Origin: Ascaphus truei
Taxonomy: Eukaryota > Chordata > Amphibia > Anura > Ascaphidae
Direction: 5' to 3'
Assembly: GCA_036426205.1 (NCBI GenBank)
Contig: CM071568.1
Location: 217,611,123 to 217,675,122, forward strand
Length of the DNA stretch: 64,000 nucleotides
The notes beneath the pieces are model-generated. The model was not told the DNA's origin and searched no databases. It saw only the letters and a list, made by a program, of their open reading frames with translations. Of this stretch, positions 1 through 11,208 are shown piece after piece. Positions within the stretch are counted from its first letter, which is position 1. Each line of letters begins with the position of its first letter. A program made the translations under genes and the position numbers.

Positions 1-2
1 CT

Positions 3-1055
3 AATATTCGCTTCACATACCAGCACAGTGCAACTGATATAGTATTCTTGGATACGGTAATATATAAGGAGAACAATGTATTGTGTACTAGAATACATAC
101 CAAAGATACAGATAAAAATACTCTCCTGGACGCCCAAAGTCACCATCCACCACCCCTCAGGAGGGGGCTCCCGTTTTCGCAGATGCTCCGGGTACGGAGA
201 ATAACAAGCAATCCTTCGCACGTTGAGGTGACATTACAGAAAATGGCAGAACGCTTCTGTGAGAGGGGCTATGATCAGAAGGAAATCAATCAAGCATTGC
301 TTAAGGCACGTTTACCTGCAAGAGACGATTTGCTGAAACCAACGAGGAAAAATAATGAGAGTGATCGGTTCCATGTGGTATAAACATATAGTAGTGCCTC
401 TAGCCAGATACAGCGCAGTATAAGACAAAATTGGCACATTCTAGCTAATGATAAGCGCATCGATAAACATTTCAAGTCCCCGCCTCTGTTCTGTTACCGG
501 CGGGGTCGTAATATAGGGGGACCACCTTGTAAAGGCGGACACTGTTGATAAGTATGCTCTGAATCCCACCTGGCTTACTAAATTTCCATGGGGTACACAA
601 ATGCAAAGGATGTGTCAATTGCCAGTATCTTATACTAGGCAACACATTTCCGAATCCGCATAAAGGTTACCCAATCAAAATTGTGGATTTTCTCAATTGT
701 GATTCTAAATTTGTTGTTTACATCATTAAATGTCCCTGTGGGCTTGTATATGTGGGTAAAACAACACGTATGCTAAAAAGCGAATAGCAATGCATCGATC
801 TACAATACGTAAAGCCCTCAACGATTCCACCACTCATGATGATCTAAAGCTATTACCAGTGGCAAGGCATTTTAAGCTCAAACAGCATAGCTTGGCCACC
901 TTTAGATGCATGCCCGTTGTACAAGCCCACGTTCCACCAAGGGGAGGGAATAGACACAAGCTTTTGCTTCAACTTGAGGCCAGAATGATATATTAACTGG
1001 ATTCCATGGCCCCCAAAGGTTTGAATGAGGACATGAATTTGGGATGTTTTTTTTA
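3..1055 (+). pseudogene. Penelope-like retroelement ORF remnant (RT C-terminus plus GIY-YIG endonuclease)
   Basis: The product would be the fused reverse transcriptase and GIY-YIG endonuclease of a Penelope-like element (PLE), which copies RNA into DNA at a nicked target. The first ~380 bases read in one frame through a segment typical of the end of PLE RTs, with FLDTVIYKENN, NTLLDAQSHHPPPL and MLRVRRITSNPSH. After a stop at ~381 the homology continues in other frames. At ~700-780 the GIY-YIG signature IIKCPCGLVYVGKTTR is clear, followed by a frame ending RGGNRHKLLLQLEARMIY near 995. Several stops and frame changes are present. The 5' part lies outside the window. Assignment to PLE is confident from the RT plus GIY-YIG pairing; it is non-functional as read. 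Confidence 0.85.
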
Positions 1056-2036
1056 ACTTCTATAATTGTTATTTTCCATTTATTGGCTGATTATGTAGCT
1101 TTACCAGCAAGGCTGAATATGTGCTATGCTTTCTGCATATATATATAATTAGCATAGCACAGTATGTATTAGATTTATATGTTTAGCATTTTTCCTTGCT
1201 CTTCCCCTTATTCTCCCCTCCCTTCCCCTGTTCACTTCACTTATCCTCACTTATACCCTAGGGTGTTTGCCTTACTTTTTCTGTCATTGATTTTATTGCT
1301 GCCTATGATTCCTGAATATCTGTGACCTAGCCATTGTGGGGGCCATTATGCTTAATATACTCAATTATCTTGCATGATTCAACTCTATTATGCCTCATTA
1401 CTATTGGTACACCATGCTCACTCAGTGGTTTTACACGAGTTCTTGCATACTATCTTTGAATGGAGGTACAGGGATCAGCAAAGCAGCAATACACGGAGAA
1501 CACAGTATTACGTCACGTGCATGCGCGGTTGCCTTGGAGATCGCGGACGCCGTGTGAACTCTTAGAGCAGTGGAATGAACTCACGCACATGCGCGGTTGC
1601 TATGTCAACCAAGGAAAGTATGCGGAACTCAGGGAGAAGCCTACCAGTGACGGAGATACCTCTTGAAAGTCAGGTGACCGGGCTAAACCTATAGGAATCG
1701 GGCAGCATGAGTTCAGCTGATTCTCCCTGATTATATGCTTCTTCACCTGTATCTGCGCGTGGTAATGATGTTTTTAATTAGTAGGTGTGGTTTATGTCAC
1801 AGGGGTGCTGGGTATTTAAGGTCACTGACAGTCACTTGCTCTCTGCACTCCCCTGAGGAAGATCCCCCAGAGGGATCAAACGTTGGAGTTTTGTGCTATG
1901 TTTAATACATAAGTTTTGACTTTAACCCTCTGAGTGCTGTCGCCTCCTTGCCACTTCTGGTAATGTATACCTCTATTTGATTTTACGGGACGAGCACCAG
2001 GTAACCATTTACATCTATATAGGAGTATAGCAGTGC
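1056..2036 (+). mobile_element. Penelope-like element 3' flank / terminal-repeat region
   Basis: No open frame of note. The stretch runs from the end of the GIY-YIG frame to an AT microsatellite and contains at 1,853-1,886 a motif seen at the termini of amphibian PLEs. I infer it is the untranslated and terminal-repeat part of the same element, but cannot place the end exactly. Bases 1,190-1,260 are pyrimidine-rich. Confidence 0.5.
1853..1886 (+). ncRNA. hammerhead-ribozyme-like motif of a Penelope element
   Basis: CTGAGGA fits the hammerhead CUGANGA box. It is followed by a perfect 6-bp stem (GATCCC/GGGATC) with a 5-base loop and then AAACGTTGG. The conserved GAAA box has lost its G, so cleavage activity is unlikely. 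PLEs are known to carry hammerheads in their terminal repeats; the identification here rests on box order and stem, not on a covariance search. Confidence 0.5.
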
Positions 2037-2052
2037 CAGTGATTTTCTATCA

Positions 2053-2066
2053 CAAACACACACAAC

Positions 2067-2099
<33 letters not shown>

Positions 2100-2160
2100 A
2101 TAATATACTAGCTATAAATATAATATATATATGGTAGAGTATTATTATTTATATTTATTT
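2053..2160. repeat. AC/AT microsatellite and AT-rich spacer
   Basis: CA-rich, then (ACAT) and (AT) runs to about 2,100, followed by irregular AT-rich sequence separating the Penelope region from the Helitron remnant. Confidence 0.85.
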
Positions 2161-2162
2161 TC

Positions 2163-2402
2163 CATCAGGCACAAAAACATACACATTTTTTCCAGTCCCC
2201 ACTCTGGAGCATTCAACATAAATCTGACCATGTGCAAAACACAGATTTTCTACTGTACATTCAGTCCAGCTACTTTAAGTGACTGTCCTTGAGATTTATT
2301 ACTTGACATTACAAAGGCAAGCTTCAATGCAAACTGAAGTCGTTTGGTTTTCAAAGGAATGTCGGTAGGAATGAGTGGGATGCTTGATATGCATATGTCT
2401 TC
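2163..2402 (-). pseudogene. Helitron Rep/helicase C-terminal remnant
   Basis: This is the last part of the PIF1-like SF1 helicase domain of a Helitron rolling-circle transposon. On the minus strand one frame reads IPLIPTDIPLKTKRLQF and then LAFVMSSNKSQGQSLKVAGL, matching the end motifs of eukaryotic Helitron helicases. After an in-frame TAG the reading frame shifts and continues CFAHGQIYVECSRVGTG followed by NVYVFVPDG. Only about 80 residues of a protein normally well over 1,000 aa remain, with a stop and a frameshift, so it is a dead fragment. Residual homology is strong enough to be confident of the family. Confidence 0.8.
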
Positions 2403-2429
2403 TCCCTTAGCTTTTGAAAATTTGTGATG

Positions 2430-2985
2430 TCATCAGGTATTTGTCATGGTAGATGTCATATGTGACGTCATGTATGATGACGGAATGGGACGCTTGGCCG
2501 CGACCAAAACACTGCTGGCAGGACAATTCACCGTAAGGCAGCTCACCACAGGGCAGCTCGCTGCTGGACATTTGGCCGCGGTGTTCATTCCTGCGCTTAT
2601 ACCTCCCGACCCAACAAGCCAAGCCAGGTCTGCTTCTCCGACAAATGCATGTCCCAACCGCTCCAACAACGGCATGCTTAAATGTCCTGCGTAGGACCAC
2701 AACACTGCCTAGACAGGCCGCTCATGCGGGACATTTAAAGATGGCACATCAGAGCGGCCCGTCTAGGCAGTGTAGTGGTCCCGCTCTGGACATTTAGACA
2801 TGCAGTTGTCAGCACGGGCGGTCGGGCGCAGGTTTTGGTCTTGTCGGGTCAGGTGCGCGACGGTTAGGCACAAGAGCGGACATCTCGGCGAGATGTGTCC
2901 CAGCGGCAAAGTGTCCGCCGGTGGCGTTTTGTTCACAGTGTATACTCTGAGAGTATATATGTATGGTAAAAAAAGAGCCTGTGTG
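2430..2985. repeat. GC-rich internally repetitive block, possible Helitron tail
   Basis: CpG-rich sequence next to the helicase remnant with recurring GGACATTT-type words (about 2,568, 2,728, 2,786, 2,877) and TGCTGGACA/GGCAGCTC repeats. Several overlapping small open frames exist on both strands but none resembles a known protein; they follow from the composition. It may be the 3' non-coding part of the same Helitron or an unrelated repeat. Confidence 0.4.
2693..2783. repeat. imperfect hairpin inside the GC-rich block
   Basis: Arms at ~2,693-2,721 and ~2,753-2,783 are inverted copies (core AACACTGCCTAGACAGGCCG versus its near-perfect complement) with a ~31-base loop. It could be a terminal hairpin of a rolling-circle element, although it is far larger than the usual Helitron 3' hairpin. 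Confidence 0.65.
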
Positions 2986-3025
2986 TCTGTCTGTCAGAGC
3001 CATAGCTCCAAGACCATAAAAAATC

Positions 3026-4545
3026 CAGTGGCTAGAAAAGTTTGTGAACCCAAATAATAATTACGAAAATGACATATTTTTCCCATGATAACCTTCTTGA
3101 ATCAAAACCAGTCTTTTTTAAATTACCAATAGGGTTTATATTAACCAATTTCATGTCTTTTGAAACAAAATCAAGTATGAATTAGACAAGCAATGAGTAA
3201 TTGATAGTCAGGGCATGTGCAAGTTAAACCCTGGTTTTATCAGCAAAAGTAAAGGGAATAATTAGAATCCGGTGTTTAAATAATTAGGTAGATCTTCAGG
3301 TGTGAGTTTGGGAGGTCACACCCTATATAAAGATCAGAAACTTTGTGAGTTTGGTCTTCCCAATACAGGTGTGTGGAAACACGTCATGCTCATCAGTCTA
3401 GAAAGTTACAAAACAATTTCTAAGGATTTGGGGCTGCACCAATCCACTGTGTCTACAAAAGGAGAAAGTTCAAGACCACAGTCGCTCTACCCAAGAGCCG
3501 TCGGTCTACCAAAATCTCTCCAAGAACAAACCAGCAAATCGTCCAGGAAGTCAAAGAACCCCAGACAGAGTATCATCTTAGGATCTACAGGTCACTCTCA
3601 CCTTGGCTAATGTGACTGTTCATGACTTCACTATCAGAAAAAGACTGAGCAAGAATGGTGTTCATGGATGGATAGCCAGGAGGAAACTACTGCTCTCTAA
3701 AAAGAACACTGCTGCCCGTCTGAAGTTCGCCAAAGAGCAAATCGATGATCCACAAGACTCCTGGAACAATGTTCTCTGGACAGACGAGTCAAAGGTAGAA
3801 CTTTTTGGCCTCAATTAGAAACTTGATGTTTGGCAAAAATCAAACACTGCTTTCGAACAAAAGAAGCTCATCACAACCGTCAAGCATGGTAGTTGGAGTG
3901 TTTGGGGTTGCTCTGCTGCCTCAGGACCTGGATAGCTTACCATAATTGACACAACCATGAATTCTGCATTGTATCAGAAGATTCAAGAGGAGAATGTCAG
4001 GCCATCTGTCTGTGAACTGAAGCTGAAGCAAAAGTGGGTCATGCAGCAAGACAATGATCCTAAACATACAAGCAGATCTACAAAAGAATGGCTGCAGAAG
4101 AGGAAATTTCACGTTTTAGAATGGCCTAATCAAAGTCCGGACCTAAACCCCATCAAAATGTTGTGGCAGGACCTGAAGTGAGCTGTCCATGCAAGGAAGC
4201 CCTCAAATTTCACTGAGTTGAAGCAGTTATCTAAGGAGTAAAGGGCCAAAATTCCTCAAAACCGATTTGAGAGACTGACCAACAGTTACAGGAAACTCTT
4301 AGTTGAAGTCATTGCTTCTCAAGGGGGTACTTAATCTAAAGTTTCACATACTTTTTCACACATGATTATTGAATGTTGAATCATTTGTGAATAAAAAATT
4401 TTTTCTCAAAAGTATCATGTGTTTGTGTCATTTGTTAGATCAGGTTATTTTATCTATTATAAGGACTTAGATTAAGATTTAATAACATTTTAGGTTTGAA
4501 ATATTTGAAAATCCTAAATTGTTCACAAACTTTTTCTTGCCATGT
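3026..4545 (+). mobile_element. Tc1-type DNA transposon, complete but dead
   Basis: About 1.52 kb bounded by imperfect ~25-bp inverted repeats: CAGTGGCTAGAAAAGTTTG at the left end, and the complement of CAAACTTTTTCTTGCCATG at 4,526-4,544 on the right. Length and terminal repeats fit vertebrate Tc1 elements. The single transposase gene inside is broken. Confidence 0.85.
3302..4334 (+). pseudogene. Tc1 transposase pseudogene
   Basis: A cut-and-paste transposase of the IS630-Tc1-mariner superfamily. The N-terminal helix-turn-helix is partly readable (YKTISKDLGLHQSTV, ~3,405-3,450). After frame changes the catalytic domain follows, with WTDESKVELFG near 3,780-3,810 (first Asp), QQDNDPKHTS near 4,048 (second Asp), and SPDLNPIKMLW near 4,135. 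In the last motif the catalytic Glu of the usual NPIE is replaced by Lys. At least four in-frame stops or frameshifts are visible (about 3,455, 3,608, 3,817 and 3,932). Missing the third acidic residue and a continuous frame, it cannot be active. Confidence 0.9.
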
Positions 4546-4850
4546 AGAAGGAATAAGGTCCCAAAGAGAAGGGGGAAGAACAAGATATTTGGGGGTGCAT
4601 CCCAAAAGACAAAGAGATACACGACTAGATGTGCAAAAAAAAATAAGCACAGAAACCTCCTTGTGTTGTATAAAGGCGTTTTGGGGTGTAAAAGTCAATG
4701 GACCCTAAAGTATATGAAAATCTCTCACCCCGTGACAACAAAAAGCAACTCCAAATTACCTATCCAAACATAATAAAACATCTATTCTCTTATCCAATAA
4801 TATACTCATTAATAACGAAACCCATTTTCTTTTTCTTTCTTTACATAACC
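4546..4850. other. unassigned sequence
   Basis: Contains purine-rich stretches and small open frames (to 84 codons) without recognisable motifs. I see no gene or repeat that I can name. Confidence 0.5.
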
Positions 4851-5751
4851 ACAAGGCAGACAGAGTAGGAATCTCCATCCAACCCAACAATGAAGGCAGG
4901 GTGGGTACCTCCATCCAACCCAATATTCTAACAAGGAAGACAGGGTGGAAATCTCCATCCAACCCAATATTCTAACAAGGAAGGAAGAGTGGGATCCTCC
5001 ATCCAACCCAATATGCTAACAATGAAGGCAGGGTGGGAATCTCCATCCAACCCAGTATTCTAACAAGGAAGGCAGAGTAGGAATCTTCATCCAACCCAAT
5101 ATTCTAACAAGAAATGCAGGGTATGAACCTCCATCCAACCCAATATTCTAACAAGGAAGGCAGGGTGGGATCCTCCATCCAACCCAGTATTCTAACAAGG
5201 AAGGCAGAGTAGGAATCTCCATCCAACCCAATATTCTAACATGGAAGGAAGAGTGGGATCCTCCATCCAACCCAGTATTCTAACAAGGAATGTAGGATGG
5301 CGTCCTCCATTTAACCCAGTATTCGAACAAGGAAGGCAGCGTAGGAACCTCCATCCAACCCAATATTCTAACAAGGAAGGCAGCGTAGGAACCTCCACCC
5401 AACCCAATATTCTAACAAGGAAGGCAGGGTATGAACCTACATCCAACCAAATATTCTAACAAGGAAGGCAGGGTATGAACCTCCATCCAACCAAATATTC
5501 TAACAAGGCACCCCATTCAACCCAATATTCTAATAAGGAAGGTAGGATGGAAACCCCCATCAACCCAATATACTAACAAGGAAGGCAGGGTAGGAACCGC
5601 CATCCAACCTAATATACTAACAAGGAAGGCAGGGTAGGAATCTCTATCCAACCCAATATTCAAATACGGAAGGCAGAGTGGGAATCTCCATCCAATCCAT
5701 TATTCAAACAAGGAGGGCAGCGCATGCATCGCCATCTTACCCAGTATTCTA
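4851..5751. repeat. 44-bp minisatellite, about 20 copies
   Basis: Tandem copies of a unit built around CCATCCAACCCAATATTCTA followed by ACAAGGAAGGCAGGGTRGGA and a short TCCT/ACCT link. Most units are 44 bp, with some truncated or partly deleted (e.g. near 4,890 and 5,505). Because 44 is not a multiple of three, the open frames across it shift every unit and do not look coding. Confidence 0.92.
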
Positions 5752-6696
5752 AAAGTATCACCGAAACCAGTAACTTCCCGATTAACAGATAGCAAAGCTC
5801 GGCCCATCTGTCAAATTTTAACCAATTAGACTCAACTACAATAACTCACCTGCGTATCAAAACAACATCCAATCCGTAAATACTGTTATCCTTCAAACGC
5901 AAGCACTAATTAACCCCAAATTAGCTGCAAGGCATACGGCATGACTGCCGTCATGCACCCCTTTCCTAAAATCTTACTTAAAAAGAGTGAGGGAGAATAT
6001 ACACCTGTTCAATAACATCACAAACTTTGTAGATGTATGAAGTTGTACCTTTTATTAATTTCAAATACTTTTTGTGTGTTAAAAAAAAAAAATTGTTACT
6101 GACCAGTGATATTTTATGGCTGGCTAGCTAAAGGTCAATGGATTTTCCCAGCTTGGAACATTAATTACAATTAGAAGTGCAAGATTACTTCAATGCATTA
6201 TTATTGCGGTGGTTGAATAAATGAAAACAGAGAAGTACCTGCATTGTATTGTTTCACCATGATATCCCGAGCAAGGGCACCTTGTGCATCCCTCTTAGTA
6301 GAGTATAACATTGATATCATTGGGTAATATTGGTTAGAAATATGCCGTTATGTTCAACATTTTCTTAATTAAAAAAATGTTCAATTAATTTTTCCTTTCC
6401 ACAATCTGACTTTTTAAATTAGAATATAGAAATAAAAAGATTAAACTAAACATTTCCTTATCAACAAAACCCTTATTTATATAAAGATACAGTACAACAG
6501 CAGTCTTTTCACTATGCAAGAAAATAGGAAAGGTCAGTAAGGGCAATACTTGTTTTTCAAGTGTCTGATGTTTATCTGTATAGTGTAATGTATACCACGT
6601 GTATGTCACACAATGTGTGTCACTGTGTTTTTTTTACGTGTGCCAATGATCCTGTGTGTGTCACCGTCTGTCTATGTGTGCCAGTGTGATATAATG
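5752..6696. other. AT-rich intergenic sequence
   Basis: No coding frame or named repeat seen. There is a poly(A) run near 6,080 and TG-rich sequence with CACTGTG/CAGTGTG words at 6,600-6,690. Confidence 0.5.
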
Positions 6697-6815
6697 TAGA
6701 GGTGTTCAACTCAAGTCCTCAGGCCAGCCCCAACAGGTCAGGTTTTCAGGATATCCCAGCTTTAGCACAGGTGGCTCAATCAGAGGCTCAGTCCGTAATC
6801 AAGAAGCCCAAAGTG
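6697..6815. mobile_element. truncated copy of a palindromic hAT-like MITE
   Basis: Left half of the family seen complete at 16.8, 27.8 and 43.3 kb. It keeps AGAGGTGTTCAACTCAAGTC at the end and CAGGTCAGGTTTTCAGGATA inside; the second arm is missing. Confidence 0.75.
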
Positions 6816-8960
6816 TCCTCTTTTGGGGGGGAATAAAATACCCTAACTTGTACATTTCTTCACATTCCATTTTAGTCTCTTTATTTAATAATGAGCCATC
6901 CAAAACTGATGTTTTTGTCCGATATAGGGCAATTTAAGAAAATACTTTGACTACTGTCAAATACTGAATGTATTGGTTATATTTAGAAAGACGTACTGCA
7001 TTTCCTAGCAAACAGCAAATGTTAGAGTAATTCATATTTTATAAACATTTAAGATGCACAGAAATGACTACATTCTAATCACCGTATGCTGTGTAATTAC
7101 ATTTCAAATTAGATCCTGGGTATAAAATATTTAGAACAAGTAATGCTAATACTATAATACCAATGCCGCTTTTACCACAATCACTGACAGGATTATTAAT
7201 TCACTTCGTAATGAGTAATGTTCAGGTCTTCCTACAATGCCCTTATAATGTTTTTAGTCATTTTCTTTATTACAATGCAGTTGAATACTATAATAATAAA
7301 AATGATTATTATTATGTGTTTCCCTTAACTTATTTGATCTATTTCCAATTAAAACAACCCCCCGCCAAAAAAAAACCCACATAAAATGTGAATATCTTGA
7401 CCCTAAGTACATCAGTTTCTTTAAAAATAATAATAATAATAATAATAATAATGTTTGTTAATAATCCTGATTGTCTTAATATGTAGCGCCTGAGGTTGCC
7501 ATGGTAACTTTTGTAGACTGCTTTGGGCTCTCGGGAGAGCCTCCATTTCGATCTCCGGTACACTTATTACTTCAAACGCTAATATTTCTATCTATTAAAG
7601 GAAGTGAAATGGTGGACGGCTGCTTTAAGAAACCCAACGTGTGGGCCGACATCTCTGCATACTTCTAATACAATCACCTTCATTTGCCCGGCATGTCCTA
7701 CAGGTATGTATAAATGCATGAGGCATGTAACAGCAGGGATTGGCAACGTTCAGCTTTATTTTGTGTACGTTACACATTTTTCCTTTATAGAGCACAACAA
7801 CAACAAAACATCCTCAAGAAGGAGGTATTATTATTTTAAAGTGTATTTTTGAGCCAAGCAGTGTGATTGCTTGTGTTCATATTGGATTCTGCAAAAGCTG
7901 TGAAGATCCTGAGTTAAAAAGGAAAATAAATCAGGTGGTGGACAATAATGCTCCAGTCATAATTTAATTACAAGAGGACAAAACAAGACAGACCCAATAA
8001 TCTACAACCTCTAGATGGCCCTCTATGGGATGAGACATACTGCTGATTTTTCTGTCTTTGCTATCTTTTTCCAATACTGCTTGCAGCACTTTTCTACGAA
8101 ATACTAGCATGTCAATAGGCTTGAAAATCTAATTTTCAGACAAAATCTGATCAAAAGAACATGTGCTAGATGTAGCCACGCTACAGATTACTTTATTTAT
8201 TTTTTAGCCAGGAAAATATTCATTTCCATTCCAGTAACCAGAGGTAACAGGAAGGGTTCACAGTTTTAGTGTTAGGACCTGCATTTTTGGTTTACCTTGA
8301 CGTTTGGTATGCAGGCTTACGACGCTTTGGCCAAAGGGTTTAACTAAAAAAACAAGTAATTACTATTATTATTCAAGTATTTAAACTTTATACTCATTAC
8401 CATATATGTTTTGTCAATTTGATGTAGCATTGGGCACCCCTGTCCTATTTTGTATACATTTGCCATGCTCAGTAGCTCTCATTTTGGCATAAATATATAT
8501 TCATGATGTGGTGGATGTAGGAGTTTGAGCTATCTGGGAATATGTGTGTTAATCCATTCCAGTGTAATACTGTTTTTTTATTCGATAATGTATCAACGGT
8601 GTGCACAAGGGCAGAACCAATACACAGTGCATACAGTCTAATGCTTGTATTTGGTCCAATCCAGCTATATTTAACCCAAACTGGCTGAACTCGTCCTTAA
8701 AGCTACCTCCTTCTTAAAGCAGTCCACGCTGAGTTTTGCATTTTATTTGTGTTACTTTAAGAGATCACTTTGTTCCAAAGGTTTATAAAAAAATTTGCAA
8801 TCTGATGCTTCATTCGGAAAATCAAACCGTTGGAAATATGAAGGAGGTTCAAATGCAGCTCTCTCCAGAACCCACTGCTTACCCCAGCAACTAGAGAATT
8901 GTTTTTTGTTTTGTTTTTTTAAAGAGCAGGCTCAGGGTGCAATATACTAACATCACTGAA
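6816..8960. other. AT-rich intergenic sequence with an (AAT)n tract
   Basis: Mostly unique-looking AT-rich DNA. A simple (AAT)n run lies at 7,423-7,452. No open frame exceeds ~80 codons or carries motifs I recognise. Confidence 0.5.
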
Positions 8961-9037
8961 GCCCAGATCCACAAAAAGGTTCCTATGAATGGGAGTAAAG
9001 GCAGGCTGACATCTGGCACACATTTGTGGATCTGGGC
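8961..9037. mobile_element. small palindromic MITE (GGCCCAGATCCACA family)
   Basis: Inverted ends GCCCAGATCCACAAA / TTTGTGGATCTGGGC enclose ~45 bp that includes ATGAATGGGAGTA. A related, longer copy lies at 45,406-45,513 with the same ends and the same internal TGGGAGTA word, supporting a mobile family. Confidence 0.6.
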
Positions 9038-9185
9038 CTCTAATAGTTAATCTCATATAGGTTTCAGGGGGGGATTGCTGCTTTAAAGCTCTGATCCTCT
9101 GCATGGCTTCAATTCATTCTCACAATAGGGTCTGCCAATGCTGCACCGACTGATCTCACACCACACAACCCATCGCTTCAAGAGT

Positions 9186-9187
9186 AA

Positions 9188-9219
<32 letters not shown>

Positions 9220-9238
9220 CATACATACATACATACAC

Positions 9239-9292
<54 letters not shown>

Positions 9293-9303
9293 CCACATAT
9301 GCA
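9186..9303. repeat. compound (ACAT)n-(AT)n-(AC)n microsatellite
   Basis: Tetranucleotide ATAC/ACAT repeats, then a TA run of about 20 units, then CA repeats. The small Tyr/His/Thr-rich frames across it are artefacts. Confidence 0.92.
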
Positions 9304-9894
9304 CACACATACCATATATACCACATTTCCCTTCTAAATTATATAAAACATTTCTGCTAGCTTGAAAATATGACGCATTTATTCTCCTTCACGCAGCAGC
9401 ATTTAAACTGTTTACCTTTTTTGTGATATGAATAAATGGTAAATCCCAATGCAGAAAATATTTTGCTGATTTACTTTGGCCCCTTACCATTTATTTGCAG
9501 GATGTTTAGCCTTATCTCTACTATTTGTATGTTTTTCTCTATTAATGGTAAATACTCTATGCAGCTGCAGAAGTTTTCCAAATAGTTATTGACCATTTAT
9601 CAAGGCAACAGAGAGGAGCTAGTAGTAATGTTTGGATAAACCTTGAAATGTAGCTTTTGTTTGTCAAATACAATGTACTAATGGTATTATGCTGCAAGCG
9701 ATCCTTCTGCACTTTCATGCTTATCAAACCACGGTCAGACTCAATTTGCATCACTTTCCCTGGCATACTGCATATATTTATATCATCTACTGCTACTGCT
9801 TTAAACTGGCTGCATCTACCACCACAGTGCCAGGGGCTGGTTGGCAAATTTTGGCTCGGGGGACAAACCCAACCAATCGGCCCAAGAATGAGGC
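9304..9894. other. unassigned intergenic sequence
   Basis: AT-rich, no motif recognised. The open frame entering from the neighbouring array on the minus strand extends to 9,557 by chance. Confidence 0.5.
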
Positions 9895-11174
9895 GGCCCA
9901 CACACCATACACAGGCACCATGCACACAGACATGAGCACACAGACACCATGCACCATACACAGACACGCACACATCATATACAGAGACCATGCAGACACC
10001 ATACACAGACGCACGCCCCATGCAGACACCATACACAGACGCACACAGCATACACAGACACCATACACAGACGCACACACCATACACGGAGACCATGCAC
10101 AGACACCATACACAAGACGCCATACAGAGACGCACACACCATACACAGACACCATACACAGACGCACACAGCATACAGAGACCATGCACAGACACCATAC
10201 ACAGAGACCATGCACAGACACCATACACAGAGACCATGCAGACGCCATACACAGAAACTATGCACAGACGCCATACACAGGCGCCCACACTATACACAGG
10301 CACCATACATAGACGCACGCACACAGACACTATACACAGGCGCCCACACCATACATAGACACACGCACACAGACACCATACAGAAGCACACACCATGCAC
10401 AGACAACATGCAGACACCTGCACCATCCACAGATACCATACGCAGACGCCCGCACACATACACCGACGCCCGCACCATACACAGACGCACGCACCATATA
10501 CAGACGCACACAGACACCGACGCCCACACCATACACAGACATACGAACACAGACACCATGCACAGACGTCCTCACCATACACCATACACAGAGACCATGC
10601 AGACGCAATACACAGACGCAATACAGACGCACGCACCATACACAAACACCATGCACAGACGCATGCACACAGACACTATATAGACACCATGCAGACACCA
10701 TACACAGAGGCATGCATACAGACACCATACACAGAAGCACACACATGCAGACACATGCACAGACGCCCGCACCATACACAGACACCATACACAGACGCCC
10801 GCACAGACACCATACACAGACGCACACACCATGCACAGACGCCCGCACACAGACAGACATCATACAAATACATCATGCACAGACACCATGCGCAGACACC
10901 ATGCGCAGACGCCCGCACACAGACACCATACACAGACACATGCACACAGACACCATACACAGACGCCCGCACAGACACCATACAGACGCCCGCACACAGA
11001 CACCATACACAGACGCCCGCACACAGACACCATACACAGATGCCCGCACACAGACACCATACACAGATGCCCGCACACAGACACCATACACAGACGCCCA
11101 CACACAGACACCATACACAGACGCCCGCACACAGACGCCCGCACAGACGCCCGCACAGACACCATACACAGACG
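9895..11174. repeat. CAGACACCATACACAGACGC minisatellite
   Basis: About 1.28 kb of short interspersed units (CACCATACACAGACGC, CACCATGCACAGAC, CGCCCGCACACAGACA). At the right end it becomes regular with a 27-bp period (~10,990-11,125). Unit lengths divisible by three and scarcity of stops give long open frames in several frames on both strands at once, e.g. 9,557-10,645 on minus and 10,395-11,192 on plus. That is a signature of repeat composition rather than of a gene. The leftmost part is more divergent, as expected for an older edge. Confidence 0.92.
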
Positions 11175-11208
11175 GGTGACAAAGCCCCATAGGGGTGAAA
11201 CGCGTTAG
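11175..11208 (+). ncRNA. hammerhead-like motif (degraded)
   Basis: Stem CCCC/GGGG with a short AT-rich loop is followed by an intact GAAAC box and GCGTTAG. The upstream CUGANGA box is degraded to GTGACAAA. Same layout as the motifs at 1,853, 23,644 and 45,996. Confidence 0.4.

Noticed and set aside
5192..5446. Minus frames reading repeated ILGWMEVPTLPSLL-like peptides in the 44-bp minisatellite
   Set aside because: The 44-bp period shifts frame every unit; apparent peptide repeats come from the DNA repeat.
4851..5751. CRISPR array
   Set aside because: Repeats are contiguous without spacers and the sequence is plainly from a vertebrate; no cas genes.
9557..10645. 362-codon open frame on minus through the CAGACACCATACACAG array
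   Set aside because: Cys/Val/Trp-rich repeat product with equally long frames on the opposite strand at the same place; explained by unit length and composition.
10395..11192. 265-codon open frame on plus in the same array
   Set aside because: Same reason; it simply follows the repeat and ends where the array ends.
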